From positions 6,850 through 70,849 of the forward strand of contig CABRYP010000005.1 of the NCBI GenBank assembly GCA_902475245.1: a DNA stretch of 64,000 bases. Direction: 5' to 3'. The number at the start of each line of letters is the position of its first letter. Position 1 is the first letter of the stretch. The position numbers were made by a program, and so were the translations under genes. This document shows, piece by piece, positions 33,733 through 42,641 of this stretch. Under the pieces are notes generated by a model. It was not told where the DNA came from and did no database searches. It worked only from the letters and a program-made list of their open reading frames with translations. The stretch comes from an uncultured Collinsella sp. Lineage in GTDB: Bacteria > Actinomycetota > Coriobacteriia > Coriobacteriales > Coriobacteriaceae.

Positions 33733-34968
33733 ATGGGACTCTTGAAAGCTGGATTGGGTGCTGCCGGCGGCGTCATGGCCGACCAGTGGAAGGAATTTAT
33801 CTATTGCGAATCGATGCCCGCTGACGTCTTGGCCTGCAAGGGCAGCAAGCGCACCGGCGGCCGCAGCTCCAACACGCGCGGCGAGGACAACGTCATCTCC
33901 AACGGCTCCGTCATCGCCGTCAACGACGGCCAGGGCATGCTCGTGGTGCAAAACGGCAAGATCATCGAAGTCGCGCTGGAGCCCGGTGAGTTCGTCTTCG
34001 ATACCGGCAGCGAGCCGAGCGTCTTTAGCGGCAACCTGGGCGATTCCATCAAGGAGACCTTCGCCAATATCGGCAGCCGCTTTACTTTTGGCGGCGACGC
34101 GGGCAAGGACCAGCGTGTCTACTTCATCAACACCAAGGAGATCATCGGCAACAAGTACGGCACCGCCTCGCCCGTGCCCTTCCGCGTGGTCGATAACAAC
34201 ATTGGCCTGGACGTCGACATCTCCGTGCGCTGCAACGGCGAGTATTCGTACCGCATCACCAACCCGCTGCTGTTCTACACCAACGTATGCGGCAACGTGA
34301 CCGATAGCTACACGCGCGACAAGATCGACAGCCAGCTTAAGTCCGAGCTGCTCACCGCCCTGCAGCCCGCCTTTGCCAAGATCTCGGAGATGGGCATCCG
34401 CTACAGCGCCATCCCCGGCCACACCACCGAGCTCGCCCGCGCGCTCAACGAGGTCCTCTCTGCCGACTGGCGTGACCTGCGCGGCGTCGAGATCGTAAGC
34501 TTTGGCGTCAACTCCATCGCCGCCTCGCAAGAGGACGAGCAGATGATCAAGGACCTGCAGAAAGCCGCGGTCATGCGCGATCCCACCATGGCAGCCGCCA
34601 ACATTGCCAGCGCCCAGAGCGACGCAATGCGCGCGGCAGCCGCCAACCCCAACGGCGCGATGGCAGGCTTTATGGGCATGGCGGGTGGCATGGGCGGCAT
34701 GAACGCCAGCCAGCTGTTCGCCGCCGGCCAGGCACAGCAGCAGGCCGCCCCGCAGCCGGCTCCGGCACCCACTCCCGCACCGGCACCCGCTGCCGCACCT
34801 GCGGCCGGCGCATGGACCTGCAGCTGTGGCGCCACCAACACCGGCAAGTTCTGCTCCGAGTGCGGCAGCCCCGCACCCGCCCCGGCACCGGCCAAGTGGT
34901 TCTGCCCCAACTGCGGTAGCGAAAACGGCGGCAAGTTCTGCAGCAACTGCGGAACACCCAGGCCCTAG
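33733..34968 (+). CDS. SPFH-domain protein with C-terminal zinc ribbons, YdjI-like
   Basis: 411 residues. The SPFH/band-7-like domain covers about 20-285 (GMLVVQNGKIIEVALEPGEF; PVPFRVVDNNIGLDVDISVRCNG). A Met/Gly-rich stretch (GFMGMAGGMGGMN) and a Pro/Ala linker follow. Two ribbons close the chain: CSCGATNTGKFCSECGS and CPNCGSENGGKFCSNCGT. This order is that of B. subtilis YdjI, historically called a virion-core-like protein. It is the third gene of the zinc-ribbon operon. A partner PspA/YdjF homologue is expected elsewhere in the genome because none is here. Confidence 0.9.
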   Translation: MGLLKAGLGAAGGVMADQWKEFIYCESMPADVLACKGSKRTGGRSSNTRGEDNVISNGSVIAVNDGQGMLVVQNGKIIEVALEPGEFVFDTGSEPSVFSGNLGDSIKETFANIGSRFTFGGDAGKDQRVYFINTKEIIGNKYGTASPVPFRVVDNNIGLDVDISVRCNGEYSYRITNPLLFYTNVCGNVTDSYTRDKIDSQLKSELLTALQPAFAKISEMGIRYSAIPGHTTELARALNEVLSADWRDLRGVEIVSFGVNSIAASQEDEQMIKDLQKAAVMRDPTMAAANIASAQSDAMRAAAANPNGAMAGFMGMAGGMGGMNASQLFAAGQAQQQAAPQPAPAPTPAPAPAAAPAAGAWTCSCGATNTGKFCSECGSPAPAPAPAKWFCPNCGSENGGKFCSNCGTPRP

Positions 34969-35048
34969 CCCCTTTATCTGGTAATTGGCGGGGGTTCCGC
35001 CACCCCTGCATTTGCTTCTATGGGTTTCGTTCGATAAAGGAGGACACC

Positions 35049-35891
35049 ATGAAGACAACGTTCAAAAAGTCCGTACTCGCATTCCTGACATGCGTCCTGG
35101 CGCTCGCCTTTGCCCTGACGGGCTGCAGCGGCGGCGGCAAGGACCCCAAGGCCAACTTCGTCGGCAGCTGGCAGTACTCGGGTGGAACCTTGGACGGCGA
35201 AGAGCTCACCGATGAGTATATGGATATGCTCAAGGAGTGGGGCCTCAACTGCATCCTGATCCTCGACGAAGACGGCACGGGCGTCCTCGACATGTTCCTT
35301 GAGGTCGCCGACCTGAAATGGGAGGCCAAGGACGCCACCACCGTAACGATTACCGCCGAAGATGAGTCGCACGACCTGAAGCTCAAGGACGACAAGCTCG
35401 TCCTGGAGGTGGACGGCGACAAGCTTATCTTTACGAAGTCCGACAAGGATCTGTCCGGTACGGTAAAGAAGGATCGCGAGAACGCCGAGAAGGAAGAGGA
35501 GATCGATGAGGCCGTCGAAGACGACGATGTCCAGAGCGTCGAAATCTCCCCCGCCGTCACCGTCGCCGATGACGATCTGTGCACCATCACCATCACCGAG
35601 AAGTTCAAGGACGACTGGGGCGACATCGGCTTTGTCGTTAACATCACCAACAAGAGCGACAAGGACCTGACCTTCTACGCTCCCTCCGGCAAGACTAACG
35701 TCAACGGCACCATGAAGGAACCCTGGTTCTCGGCTCACCTGATGCCCGGCACCAACGCCACCGAGGAATTCACGTTCTCGAACGGCGAGCTTGACAGCCT
35801 TGACAGCCTGGTCAATACGACCATCGGCATCGACGCCTACCTGACTGATTCCTACGAGGACGTCGCCTCCTACAGCGCAACCATCGCGTAA
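35049..35891 (+). CDS. Lipoprotein with acidic DUF4352-like C-terminal region
   Basis: 280-residue exported lipoprotein. The signal peptide ends in the lipobox ALTGCSGGG (Cys at about 27). Residues 35-135 look like a lipocalin-like beta barrel (FVGSWQYSGGTLDGEEL; ILDEDGTGVLDM). A charged spacer (KKDRENAEKEEEIDEAVEDDD) follows. The second half is an Ig-like fold (FVVNITNKSDKDLTFYAPSG) resembling extracellular domains of the DUF4352 type, but I am not certain of that family. AAAGGAGG precedes the ATG. It is 80 bases after the zinc-ribbon operon and may be read with it. Confidence 0.85.
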   Translation: MKTTFKKSVLAFLTCVLALAFALTGCSGGGKDPKANFVGSWQYSGGTLDGEELTDEYMDMLKEWGLNCILILDEDGTGVLDMFLEVADLKWEAKDATTVTITAEDESHDLKLKDDKLVLEVDGDKLIFTKSDKDLSGTVKKDRENAEKEEEIDEAVEDDDVQSVEISPAVTVADDDLCTITITEKFKDDWGDIGFVVNITNKSDKDLTFYAPSGKTNVNGTMKEPWFSAHLMPGTNATEEFTFSNGELDSLDSLVNTTIGIDAYLTDSYEDVASYSATIA

Positions 35892-35944
35892 CGGCAGACA
35901 CCGATAGCCGCGGATTGGCGGACACATCCGCGCACATGTCAGGC

Positions 35945-35983
35945 GGGGCCGCAGGAAATGATCCTGCGGCCCCGTCGCTTTTA
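35945..35983 (+). terminator. Terminator after the lipoprotein gene
   Basis: GGGGCCGCAGGA (35945-35956) pairs perfectly with TCCTGCGGCCCC (35962-35973), then GTCGCTTTTAT. Ends the 31600-35891 run. Confidence 0.85.
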
Positions 35984-36002
35984 TGCCGATGCGTAACGAA
36001 CG

Positions 36003-36623
36003 TTAACGCTCCATGTTGGGAACGATGCTGCCCTCGGTCACCGCATGCACGGCAAGGCGCATGATGTTGTCGTAGCCGGTCTTGCTTAGGATCTCCGAGA
36101 TGCGGCGCTTGATGGTGCCCTCGCTCATAAACAGCTCGGCCGCGATCTCGCGGCGGCTCTTGCCCTCGCAGGCAAGGCGCAAAATCGACAGCTCGACATC
36201 GTCGAGCGCCGCCGTGCCCGAAAAAATGCTCTCGGGCGGCTTGGGAAACGTGCAATAGCCCGCCAGCGTGGAGCGCATCACGGCGAACAGCTCGTCGATA
36301 CCGACGTTCTTGTACACAAAGCTATCGACGCCCGCCTCACGGGCCTGATCGACAAAGGTGATCTCGGGCATGCCGGTCATGATAATGATGCGGCACTCGG
36401 GCAGCTGCTCCTTGATGCGCGCCGCCGCCACGATGCCGTTGGAATCATGTTCGGTGCATACGTCCATCAGTATCATGTCCGGGCGCTCCTTGAGCGCGGC
36501 ACCCAAGGCCTCGGAGGCATCGGCGATGGCGGAAACAACGGTCATATCGGGCTGGTCGCCAACGGAGCGCGCCAGGCTCTCGCGCAGAATGGCCTGGTCT
36601 TCGACGATCAACACGCGGATCAT
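36003..36623 (-). CDS. NarL/FixJ-family response regulator
   Basis: 206 residues. Receiver domain: acidic pair in IVEDQ, phospho-acceptor D54 (DMILMDVCTEHD), T in IIIMTGMP, K in SFVYKNV. The LuxR-type HTH (145-200) is LRLACEGKSRREIAAELFMSEGTIKRRISEIL in two parts. Its ATG overlaps the sensor kinase stop by four bases (ATGA). So kinase and regulator are translationally coupled. Targets are unknown. Confidence 0.95.
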   Translation of the reverse strand: MIRVLIVEDQAILRESLARSVGDQPDMTVVSAIADASEALGAALKERPDMILMDVCTEHDSNGIVAAARIKEQLPECRIIIMTGMPEITFVDQAREAGVDSFVYKNVGIDELFAVMRSTLAGYCTFPKPPESIFSGTAALDDVELSILRLACEGKSRREIAAELFMSEGTIKRRISEILSKTGYDNIMRLAVHAVTEGSIVPNMER

Positions 36624-38113
36624 GAGCTTCTCCTTTGGGACGTGTCGTTGGCGTTAAGCGGAATGGATACCGTAAGCGTAAAGGGTGGGGCGGCATGGAC
36701 CTCAAGGCTGCCGCCCAGATTCTGCGCGACATGCCTCATGCCTGGGATACCCGTTCCCTCGCGATACGATACGGGGGCCGGGGACCCGTCGTTAGAAATC
36801 GTCATGTGCGCGACGGCGTCAGCATCCGTCCCCTCCTGCCACAGGTGCACGTGGACCCGATGCGCCTGCGCATGCTTGGTGGCATTGGTCGAGGCCTCGC
36901 GGATAATCTGCAAAAATGCGGCGGCGACACGCGCGTCCTCAGGCAGCGCACCCTCAACATCGATCTGCACGCTCACCAGGCCAAAAGCGTGGGCGATATC
37001 ACCCAGCTGCTCTGCAGGCTCACTGGCACCGCCACTGCGCAGGTCGGCGGCGATCGAGCGCAGCAATGGGTCGATCTGCTCGAGCGACTCGTCGTCCAGG
37101 CGCCCCTCCTCCAAATAGCGATGGAGGATGGACAGGCGCTGCCCGATTACATCGTGAACGCGAGCACGCATACGTAGGTAGGCCGCATTGTCGGCAACCT
37201 TTTTAACTTCTTCGATCTGGGACTGGAGCTCTTGGCCCGCAAGCTCAAGCAGGTGGTTGGCTTGCGCCAAGCGGTCGTAGGCGTGTGCGTATTCCGTCAC
37301 GTCCAGGCCGACGACGCGCTCGAACGGACGGCCCGAGACCGTAACGGAGTCACGCACGAACAGACGAATCTCGGAAGGAGAGATCTCGACCACGGCGCGA
37401 TCCCTACCAAAGCGATCGAGGTCGATATGGGCGCGATTAGCGCTGCTTTCGGGCATTTGCATGCTAAGTTTGCGCAGGTCGTTCCATGTGCTACTCATGT
37501 CACGCAGATCGGTGGACATATGAAGTTCCACCAGGTTTTTGCGCATGCAGCGGTTCATGAGCAGCGGACGGCCCCTCGGGTCCAGATACAGGATACCCAC
37601 GGGAATCACGTTGATGGTTTCGATCGTCGAGAACGCGGTGATATCCTCCTGGCGGTTACGGACGTCCATCAAGAGCGCCGCGATGGAACGGAACAGGAAG
37701 AACGCTCCCTCTGCGATAAGGACAACGGTCCACGCCGAGCCCATGGCAAAAACCACCGGCGGTGTAACGGCGACAACAAGCAGCAGCTCGACCAGCATGA
37801 CGGGGCGACGATAGCGCACCATAAGTACCACGCCATAGGCGAAGATCGCGACATTGAGCCACAACGCTCCGCCCATTGCCCTGGCGCAAACGTCAAGCGG
37901 CGCCACCAGATACGAGCCAGACGACGCGAATAAGATGAGCGCCGAAATCATCAGGTGAAGCACAAGGCTCGCCTCGTAGGCGCAAATCACCTTACGGTTA
38001 TAGGACGAGCGGCGCGATGCGATGAGCGGGACGTGGATCGTCTGCAGACACGCAGCCAGGGCAAAGACAACATCGAGCGCAACGATTTGGGGAAGGATGA
38101 GCGAAATCTGCAT
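36620..38113 (-). CDS. Sensor histidine kinase, partner of the NarL-type regulator
   Basis: 497-residue membrane kinase. About five hydrophobic helices occupy residues 5-145, then a PAS-like segment (NVIPVGILYLDPRGRPLLMN). A helix leads to the dimerisation domain with phosphorylated H320 in RARVHDVIGQRLSILHRYLEE. The HATPase domain has REASTNATKHAQAHRVHVHL (N-box) and GTGIPGMRHVAQNLGGSLEV (G-box). ATG at 38113 sits just after the stop of the upstream gene (TGACGATG); GTG at 38119 is an alternative. Three genes on this strand form one unit. Confidence 0.92.
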   Translation of the reverse strand: MQISLILPQIVALDVVFALAACLQTIHVPLIASRRSSYNRKVICAYEASLVLHLMISALILFASSGSYLVAPLDVCARAMGGALWLNVAIFAYGVVLMVRYRRPVMLVELLLVVAVTPPVVFAMGSAWTVVLIAEGAFFLFRSIAALLMDVRNRQEDITAFSTIETINVIPVGILYLDPRGRPLLMNRCMRKNLVELHMSTDLRDMSSTWNDLRKLSMQMPESSANRAHIDLDRFGRDRAVVEISPSEIRLFVRDSVTVSGRPFERVVGLDVTEYAHAYDRLAQANHLLELAGQELQSQIEEVKKVADNAAYLRMRARVHDVIGQRLSILHRYLEEGRLDDESLEQIDPLLRSIAADLRSGGASEPAEQLGDIAHAFGLVSVQIDVEGALPEDARVAAAFLQIIREASTNATKHAQAHRVHVHLWQEGTDADAVAHMTISNDGSPAPVSYREGTGIPGMRHVAQNLGGSLEVHAAPPFTLTVSIPLNANDTSQRRSS

Positions 38114-38115
38114 CG

Positions 38116-39999
38116 TCACTCACCCGCCCTCGGCATCAAGACGATCATGCGCAGCTGGCCGGACTCGCCCTCAAGGCGGTATGCCACGTTGCGCCCTTGC
38201 AGAGCGCTTTCGAGCTCTTGCGCAGCGGGCGTCTGCGAAAGATCTTCATCATCGTTGGAAAAAAGCGTGGCGCGCAGCTCGACACTGCATCGGTCATGGT
38301 CGCCCAAGTGATACATAAGCGCCGGATGGTCGGTGGTGTAGGCAAAAAACGCAAAGTCATACACGCAGTCGTACAGGGCGCTTACCGTACTGGCGTGCAT
38401 CGGGCGCCGTATGGCGATAATCGAAGCGCAATCGATATCGATGGTGCGCAGGTCGCTTGCGAGCTCGTTGGCAATGAGCTGAATGCGGTCGCGATCAAAA
38501 CCGCTCTCCCCGTGCTGCGCCAACGTGAGCGACCCCTTGCGCTTGCAATAGGCGACGAGCATCTTGGCGCGCTGCAGCATGCGGTAACGCTCGTGCGAAG
38601 ACGCTTCGTCGGTCAACGGCGGCAGCGAGCTCAGCAGGTCGTACATCCCTTCGAGTGCGCGGGCAAGCGCCTGGTCCACGTCTTGGACCAGCAAGGCCTC
38701 GGCCTCTTGATCTGCCAGGTGCGTCTTAAGGTCGTAGTCGGCCGTGAGCAGTTCGTTTTGGCGCTGCAGCTCCATGCGACGATGTGCCAGTTCACGGTTA
38801 AGCTCGTTGAGCTCCGACACGTCTTGGGCAAGCAGAGCCGATCCGCCCAGCAGTGGAAAGGCACGGTACATTACGTCGGGATCGGACCCCACGGCAAAGG
38901 CATGGGCACGCCCGTGCTCCTGGACTCGCAACTCCTCGCACACGCCCTCTGGGATTGGCTTTGACACCGGCGTGGCATAGACTTCCTGCAGGTCGCGCGT
39001 TAGAACTTTGAGGTCGAGCGGCAAGGTGTCGAAGATGCCGGCTATGTCGTGATACGACGGAATGACACCGCAATCGAGACAGATTTCCATCGCCACCACG
39101 CACAGGACGCAATAGACGAGCGAAAAGTTGAGCCTCCATGCCCAGGGCACGCGTAACGCATACGAGACGGCAAAGAATGCGCCGCCCAGCAGTACGAGCG
39201 CCGCCGTGCCCGAGAAACGCTGGATGCGAAAGGACGAGGACCGACCAACCAGGATAAAAAAGGCCACGAAGTCGAAGACCGTCCACACGAGAACGACAAA
39301 ATAACCCCAGCCGTACGTGTAATCGTTACTCCAGGTGTCGCTTGTACGGTCAAAGCGGAAGACCTGCTGATGAAAATCGTTGGTGAGCACAAATCCGATA
39401 AGCAGGATGGCCGCAATCCACAGCGCAGCGCAGTAGCGGCGACCCAGGCGGTGTTGTTCCAGGCCCGCAAGGCGCAGGCCGCAGAGCTGGTAGAGCAGCG
39501 GAATGAGCGTCATGGGCACGTAGTACAGGTACCACAGCACGGTGGCATAGAACGGCGTGAACGACTTGTACTTGAGAATGACTTCGATCATCCACAGGGC
39601 GCAGATGGTGGCGACGGCAACAAGGCGGCGACGCAACACATAGTCCAAACAGCGCAGATAGACCGATACGCCCCAGATCGAAAATACAATTGCGGCGACA
39701 AGCAGCGGGAGAGAGCTCGAATGGGCGAGCGCATCCACGACCTCTCCGGACACCTCGCTATAGGAGGGCACGGCGTTAGATAGTTTGGGGTCGAAGGCGA
39801 ACAGCGCCGGCAAGACTGCCAAAAGCATGAGGAGCAGCGCGGTGATGGCGCCGGCGATAGCGAAGACGCGATGGCGATATGCACGGTGCGTTATACCAAC
39901 TAGGAATCGCGGCATGGCGAAGAGCCTGCCGCCCCTGGGATCCGCAACCGGCGCGGTCCGGGCGGCCGCGTGGCCGATATGTCGCTCGCGGGTACCCAT
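38116..39999 (-). CDS. 7TM sensor-like membrane protein with degenerate kinase-like C-terminus
   Basis: 627 residues. Eight or so hydrophobic segments fill residues 25-290 in the arrangement of histidine-kinase N-terminal 7TM regions. A PAS-like part (320-410) and a long coiled coil (LNRELAHRRMELQRQNELLTADYDLKTHL region) follow. The C-terminal ~200 residues resemble a kinase core in outline: RYRMLQRAKMLVAYCKRKGSL stands where the dimerisation helix should be, but no phospho-accepting His and no N or G boxes are present. It probably senses a signal and passes it to the neighbouring kinase. ATG at 39997-39999 with AAAGG upstream; the open frame extends further without a ribosome site. Confidence 0.8.
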   Translation of the reverse strand: MGTRERHIGHAAARTAPVADPRGGRLFAMPRFLVGITHRAYRHRVFAIAGAITALLLMLLAVLPALFAFDPKLSNAVPSYSEVSGEVVDALAHSSSLPLLVAAIVFSIWGVSVYLRCLDYVLRRRLVAVATICALWMIEVILKYKSFTPFYATVLWYLYYVPMTLIPLLYQLCGLRLAGLEQHRLGRRYCAALWIAAILLIGFVLTNDFHQQVFRFDRTSDTWSNDYTYGWGYFVVLVWTVFDFVAFFILVGRSSSFRIQRFSGTAALVLLGGAFFAVSYALRVPWAWRLNFSLVYCVLCVVAMEICLDCGVIPSYHDIAGIFDTLPLDLKVLTRDLQEVYATPVSKPIPEGVCEELRVQEHGRAHAFAVGSDPDVMYRAFPLLGGSALLAQDVSELNELNRELAHRRMELQRQNELLTADYDLKTHLADQEAEALLVQDVDQALARALEGMYDLLSSLPPLTDEASSHERYRMLQRAKMLVAYCKRKGSLTLAQHGESGFDRDRIQLIANELASDLRTIDIDCASIIAIRRPMHASTVSALYDCVYDFAFFAYTTDHPALMYHLGDHDRCSVELRATLFSNDDEDLSQTPAAQELESALQGRNVAYRLEGESGQLRMIVLMPRAGE

Positions 40000-40066
40000 A
40001 GTGCCTTTAGTGTACCGACAGATGGGTCGAAAAAGCGGGCCGCATGTCCCAAAATCCGCAGACGGC

Positions 40067-40102
40067 AAGGCGTCCGGCGAGCACATACTCGCCGGGCGCC
40101 TT
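40067..40102. terminator. Hairpin between the GH1 gene and the sensor operon
   Basis: AAGGCGTCCGGCGAG (40067-40081) pairs with CTCGCCGGGCGCCTT (40088-40102) with one mismatch. 37 bases past the GH1 stop (40139). No T-run; probably a weak terminator or processing site. Confidence 0.6.
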
Positions 40103-40138
40103 GGTCAGGAAACTCTGAAGTCGAGTGTCTCAGCTTCC

Positions 40139-41569
40139 TTAGGACAGGTCCTCACCATTCGTCTCGATGACGTGCTTGTACCAGTCGAAGCTCTTCTTTT
40201 TGGAGCGCTTGAGGGTGCCGTTGCCCGCATCATCGCGGTCCACATAGATAAAGCCGTAGCGCTTGGACATCTCGCCCGTGCCGGCAGACACCAGGTCGAT
40301 CGGGCCCCAGGTGGTGTAGCCCAGCAGGTCAACGCCGTCCTCGGTCACCGCATCGCGCATCGCGGCAATATGCTGGCGCAGGAAGTCGATACGGTAATCG
40401 TCGTTGATGGAACCATCCTCCTCAACAACATCCTTGGCGCCCAGACCGTTCTCGACCACAAACAGCGGCTTCTGATAACGGTCGTACAGGTCGTTAAGGG
40501 TGATGCGGAAGCCCAGCGGATCGATGGCCCAGCCCCACTGGCTCTCCTGCAGGTAGGGATTCTTGGCGCCGGCGAAGGCGTTGCCCTGGGTGCGCTCGAC
40601 ATCGGGGTTATCGGCACCGGCAGAGCAGCGGGTGCTGTAGTAGCTAAAGCTGATGAAGTCGACGGTGTTGGCGGCCAGGATCTCGCGGTCCTCGTCGGTC
40701 ATGCCCACATCGATGCCTAGACGCTCGAGCTTCTTGACGGCATAGGCCGGGTAGTAGCCGCGGCTCTGGGCGTCAACGAAGAAGTAGTTGTCCTGGTTAT
40801 CGAGCTGCGCCTGGCGTACATCGCCCGGACGGCAGCTGTAGGGGTAGTAGCTACCTGCGGCGAGCATGCAGCCGATCTTGATCTCGGGGTCGATCTCGTG
40901 AGCAATCTTGGTTGCCCAAGCGCTGGCGACGAGCTCGTTGTGGGCGGCCAGGTACTCGACGGCCTCCTTGTTCTCGCCCTCCTCAAAGACCAGGCCGGCA
41001 CCCATAAACGGCAGGTGCAAGATCATATTGATCTCGTTAAAGGTGAGCCAGTACTTCACCAGGCCCTTGTAGCGGGTAAAGATCGTGGTCGCGAGATTCT
41101 TGTAGAAGTCGATGAGCTTGCGGTTGCGCCAGCCGCCGTACTCCTTGATGAGATGAATCGGGCAGTCGAAGTGCGTGATAGTCACGAGCGGCTCGATGCC
41201 GTGCGCCTGGCACTCGCGGAACACATCCTCGTAGAAGGCCAGGCCAGCCTCGTTGGGCTCGGTCTCGTCGCCGTTGGGGAAGATGCGGGTCCAAGCCAGG
41301 CTCATACGGAAGGTCTTAAAGCCCATCTCGGCAAAGAGAGCGATGTCCTCCTTGTAATGGTGGTAGAAATCGATGCCGGTCTGCGCGGGATAGTAATAGC
41401 CGTCCTCGAAGTCGAGCATCTTACGCTGGCCGGAGACCACCGCATAGCGCTCGGGGCCGTGCGGAGCCACGTCCACGTTGGCAAGGCCGCGGCCGTCCAC
41501 GTTGTAGGCGCCCTCGCACTGGTTGGCAGCCGTCGCGCCGCCCCACAGGAAGTCATTACGGAAAGCCAT
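40139..41569 (-). CDS. bglA: Glycoside hydrolase family 1, 6-phospho-beta-glucosidase
   Basis: 476-residue cytosolic enzyme that splits phosphorylated beta-glucosides delivered by the PTS. The N-terminal signature FLWGGATAANQCEGAY is intact. The acid/base is E179 (TFNEIN) and the nucleophile is the Glu of FVVENGLGAKD near 373. The phosphate-binding Ser-Lys-Tyr is visible in EMSKRYGFIYVDRDD, and KKKSFDWYKHVI ends the chain, which supports a 6-phospho substrate. Transcribed alone, with no PTS permease adjacent. Confidence 0.93.
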   Translation of the reverse strand: MAFRNDFLWGGATAANQCEGAYNVDGRGLANVDVAPHGPERYAVVSGQRKMLDFEDGYYYPAQTGIDFYHHYKEDIALFAEMGFKTFRMSLAWTRIFPNGDETEPNEAGLAFYEDVFRECQAHGIEPLVTITHFDCPIHLIKEYGGWRNRKLIDFYKNLATTIFTRYKGLVKYWLTFNEINMILHLPFMGAGLVFEEGENKEAVEYLAAHNELVASAWATKIAHEIDPEIKIGCMLAAGSYYPYSCRPGDVRQAQLDNQDNYFFVDAQSRGYYPAYAVKKLERLGIDVGMTDEDREILAANTVDFISFSYYSTRCSAGADNPDVERTQGNAFAGAKNPYLQESQWGWAIDPLGFRITLNDLYDRYQKPLFVVENGLGAKDVVEEDGSINDDYRIDFLRQHIAAMRDAVTEDGVDLLGYTTWGPIDLVSAGTGEMSKRYGFIYVDRDDAGNGTLKRSKKKSFDWYKHVIETNGEDLS

Positions 41570-41724
41570 GCATCAATCCTTTCGCACGCTGTTGTCATAG
41601 GCTCAGTATCCCTGTAAACAACGCGTCGCTCAACGACAACGGGGCAGGCCGATACTTCTTTTCGCGCGCAGGCGCCCGGCAGCCATCCCGCCTGACACTT
41701 TTTGATACCCGCCTGCCCAAGCCG

Positions 41725-41751
41725 CCACAAAGGGGACAGGCACCTTTGTGG
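41725..41751. repeat. Small palindrome, family D copy 2
   Basis: Reverse-oriented copy of 28017-28043 (CCACAAAGG...CCTTTGTGG). Confidence 0.8.
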
Positions 41752-41769
41752 TGGTTTGGGACCGGCTTG

Positions 41770-41905
41770 TCTCGATCTGTAACAGTTAGGCAGCCAAAAC
41801 CGGGCCTGGTGTTACAGATCGAGATTTTCGGGTGGGCCCCTGTAGTTTGTCTCGATCTGTAACAGGTAGAGACGATCTAGCCCGCTAGATGTTACAGATC
41901 GAGAC
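41770..41905. repeat. Tandem pair of palindromes, family E
   Basis: Two successive hairpins, 41770-41824 and 41849-41905. Both have arms TCTCGATCTGTAAC / GTTACAGATCGAGA and unrelated loops. They are 24 bases apart and lie directly past the stop of the DUF4867 gene. Gap 41570-41913 is otherwise without a gene. Confidence 0.85.
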
Positions 41906-41913
41906 AGAAGATT

Positions 41914-42558
41914 CTAGTCGCAGGTGATGTCGAGGTTCTTGCCGGTGAGGCCTACGTAGCCGCCCTCGGCAGCTTTGGGGCTGTCAGCATGGCAGAGAAC
42001 CCACTTGTCGGCCTTCCAGTAGCAGTAGCTGTCACCGGCGGTAGGCATATCGGCCGCAGCCTCGGGACGCGGACCGTTGGTACCTGCCGGCAGCGCCACC
42101 ATCACCTGGAAGCCGCCGTCGTCGACCATGCACGGCGTGTAGTGAAGCGTGGTGTTGAAGACTTCGACGACCGTACCCGCCGGTACGCGGAACGCCTTGA
42201 CGTACGCGGTGTCGAGCTTGCCGTCCTCGATCTCCCAGCGATGCGCCGCAAGCAGGATAAAGTCGCGTGCGCCCAGGTTAAACTCGCTGGCGCGGTGATA
42301 CTCCAGGCAGTTGAGACGCGTGTTGTGCCCGTTGCACCAGCCGAGCTGGAAGGGACGGCCACCAAACATGAGAAAGCCCAGTTTGTCGGCATCCTTGACG
42401 CCCTCGAGCTCCGGCGCACTTGCTACGTACTTGCTGCCCTCGGGAATGGGCGTGGCAGAAAGCGCCTCGAGCACGGGCGACGTGAGCTCGGACGGAACGT
42501 TATCCCAAACGTTGCCATAGGACTTGAACTCGGAATCCTCGACAGAATAGATATGCAT
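41914..42558 (-). CDS. DUF4867-family protein
   Basis: 214 residues, cupin-like all-beta soluble protein. Family features: N-terminal MHIYSVEDSEFKSYG, GRPFQLGWCNGHNTRLNCLEYHR (shown in parts), DFILLAAHRWEIEDGKLDT, FRVPAGTVVEVFNTTLHY and PCMVDDGGFQVMVALPAGTN. DUF4867 proteins of gut Firmicutes and Coriobacteriia often sit in sugar-use loci, but the activity is unknown to me. ATG at 42558 gives the family N-terminus; GTG at 42564 is also possible. No clear ribosome site. A 13-base inverted repeat upstream suggests repressor control. Confidence 0.85.
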   Translation of the reverse strand: MHIYSVEDSEFKSYGNVWDNVPSELTSPVLEALSATPIPEGSKYVASAPELEGVKDADKLGFLMFGGRPFQLGWCNGHNTRLNCLEYHRASEFNLGARDFILLAAHRWEIEDGKLDTAYVKAFRVPAGTVVEVFNTTLHYTPCMVDDGGFQVMVALPAGTNGPRPEAAADMPTAGDSYCYWKADKWVLCHADSPKAAEGGYVGLTGKNLDITCD

Positions 42559-42563
42559 GTTCA

Positions 42564-42611
42564 CTCATGTTCGTTTATGTGACAGTATGAACATTCTAGA
42601 ACAAACATGAG
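42564..42611. promoter_or_regulatory. Operator-like inverted repeat upstream of the DUF4867 gene
   Basis: CTCATGTTCGTTT (42564-42576) and GAACAAACATGAG (42599-42611) are reverse complements at 11 of 13 positions. A second small palindrome, GAACATTCTAGAAC, overlaps the right half. TGTTCGTTTATG-like sites are typical of DeoR-family repressors, which fits a sugar-linked gene. Confidence 0.5.
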
Positions 42612-42641
42612 CGATTTTGAACGCTCGTCCCGACCACTCAA

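Noticed and set aside
33178..35058. Long minus-strand frame opposite the zinc-ribbon/SPFH genes
   Set aside because: Antisense shadow with no motif; sense genes have clear Cys-x2-Cys ribbons and ribosome sites.
41770..41905. CRISPR array
   Set aside because: Only two palindromic units with unequal loops, no regular spacers and no cas genes.
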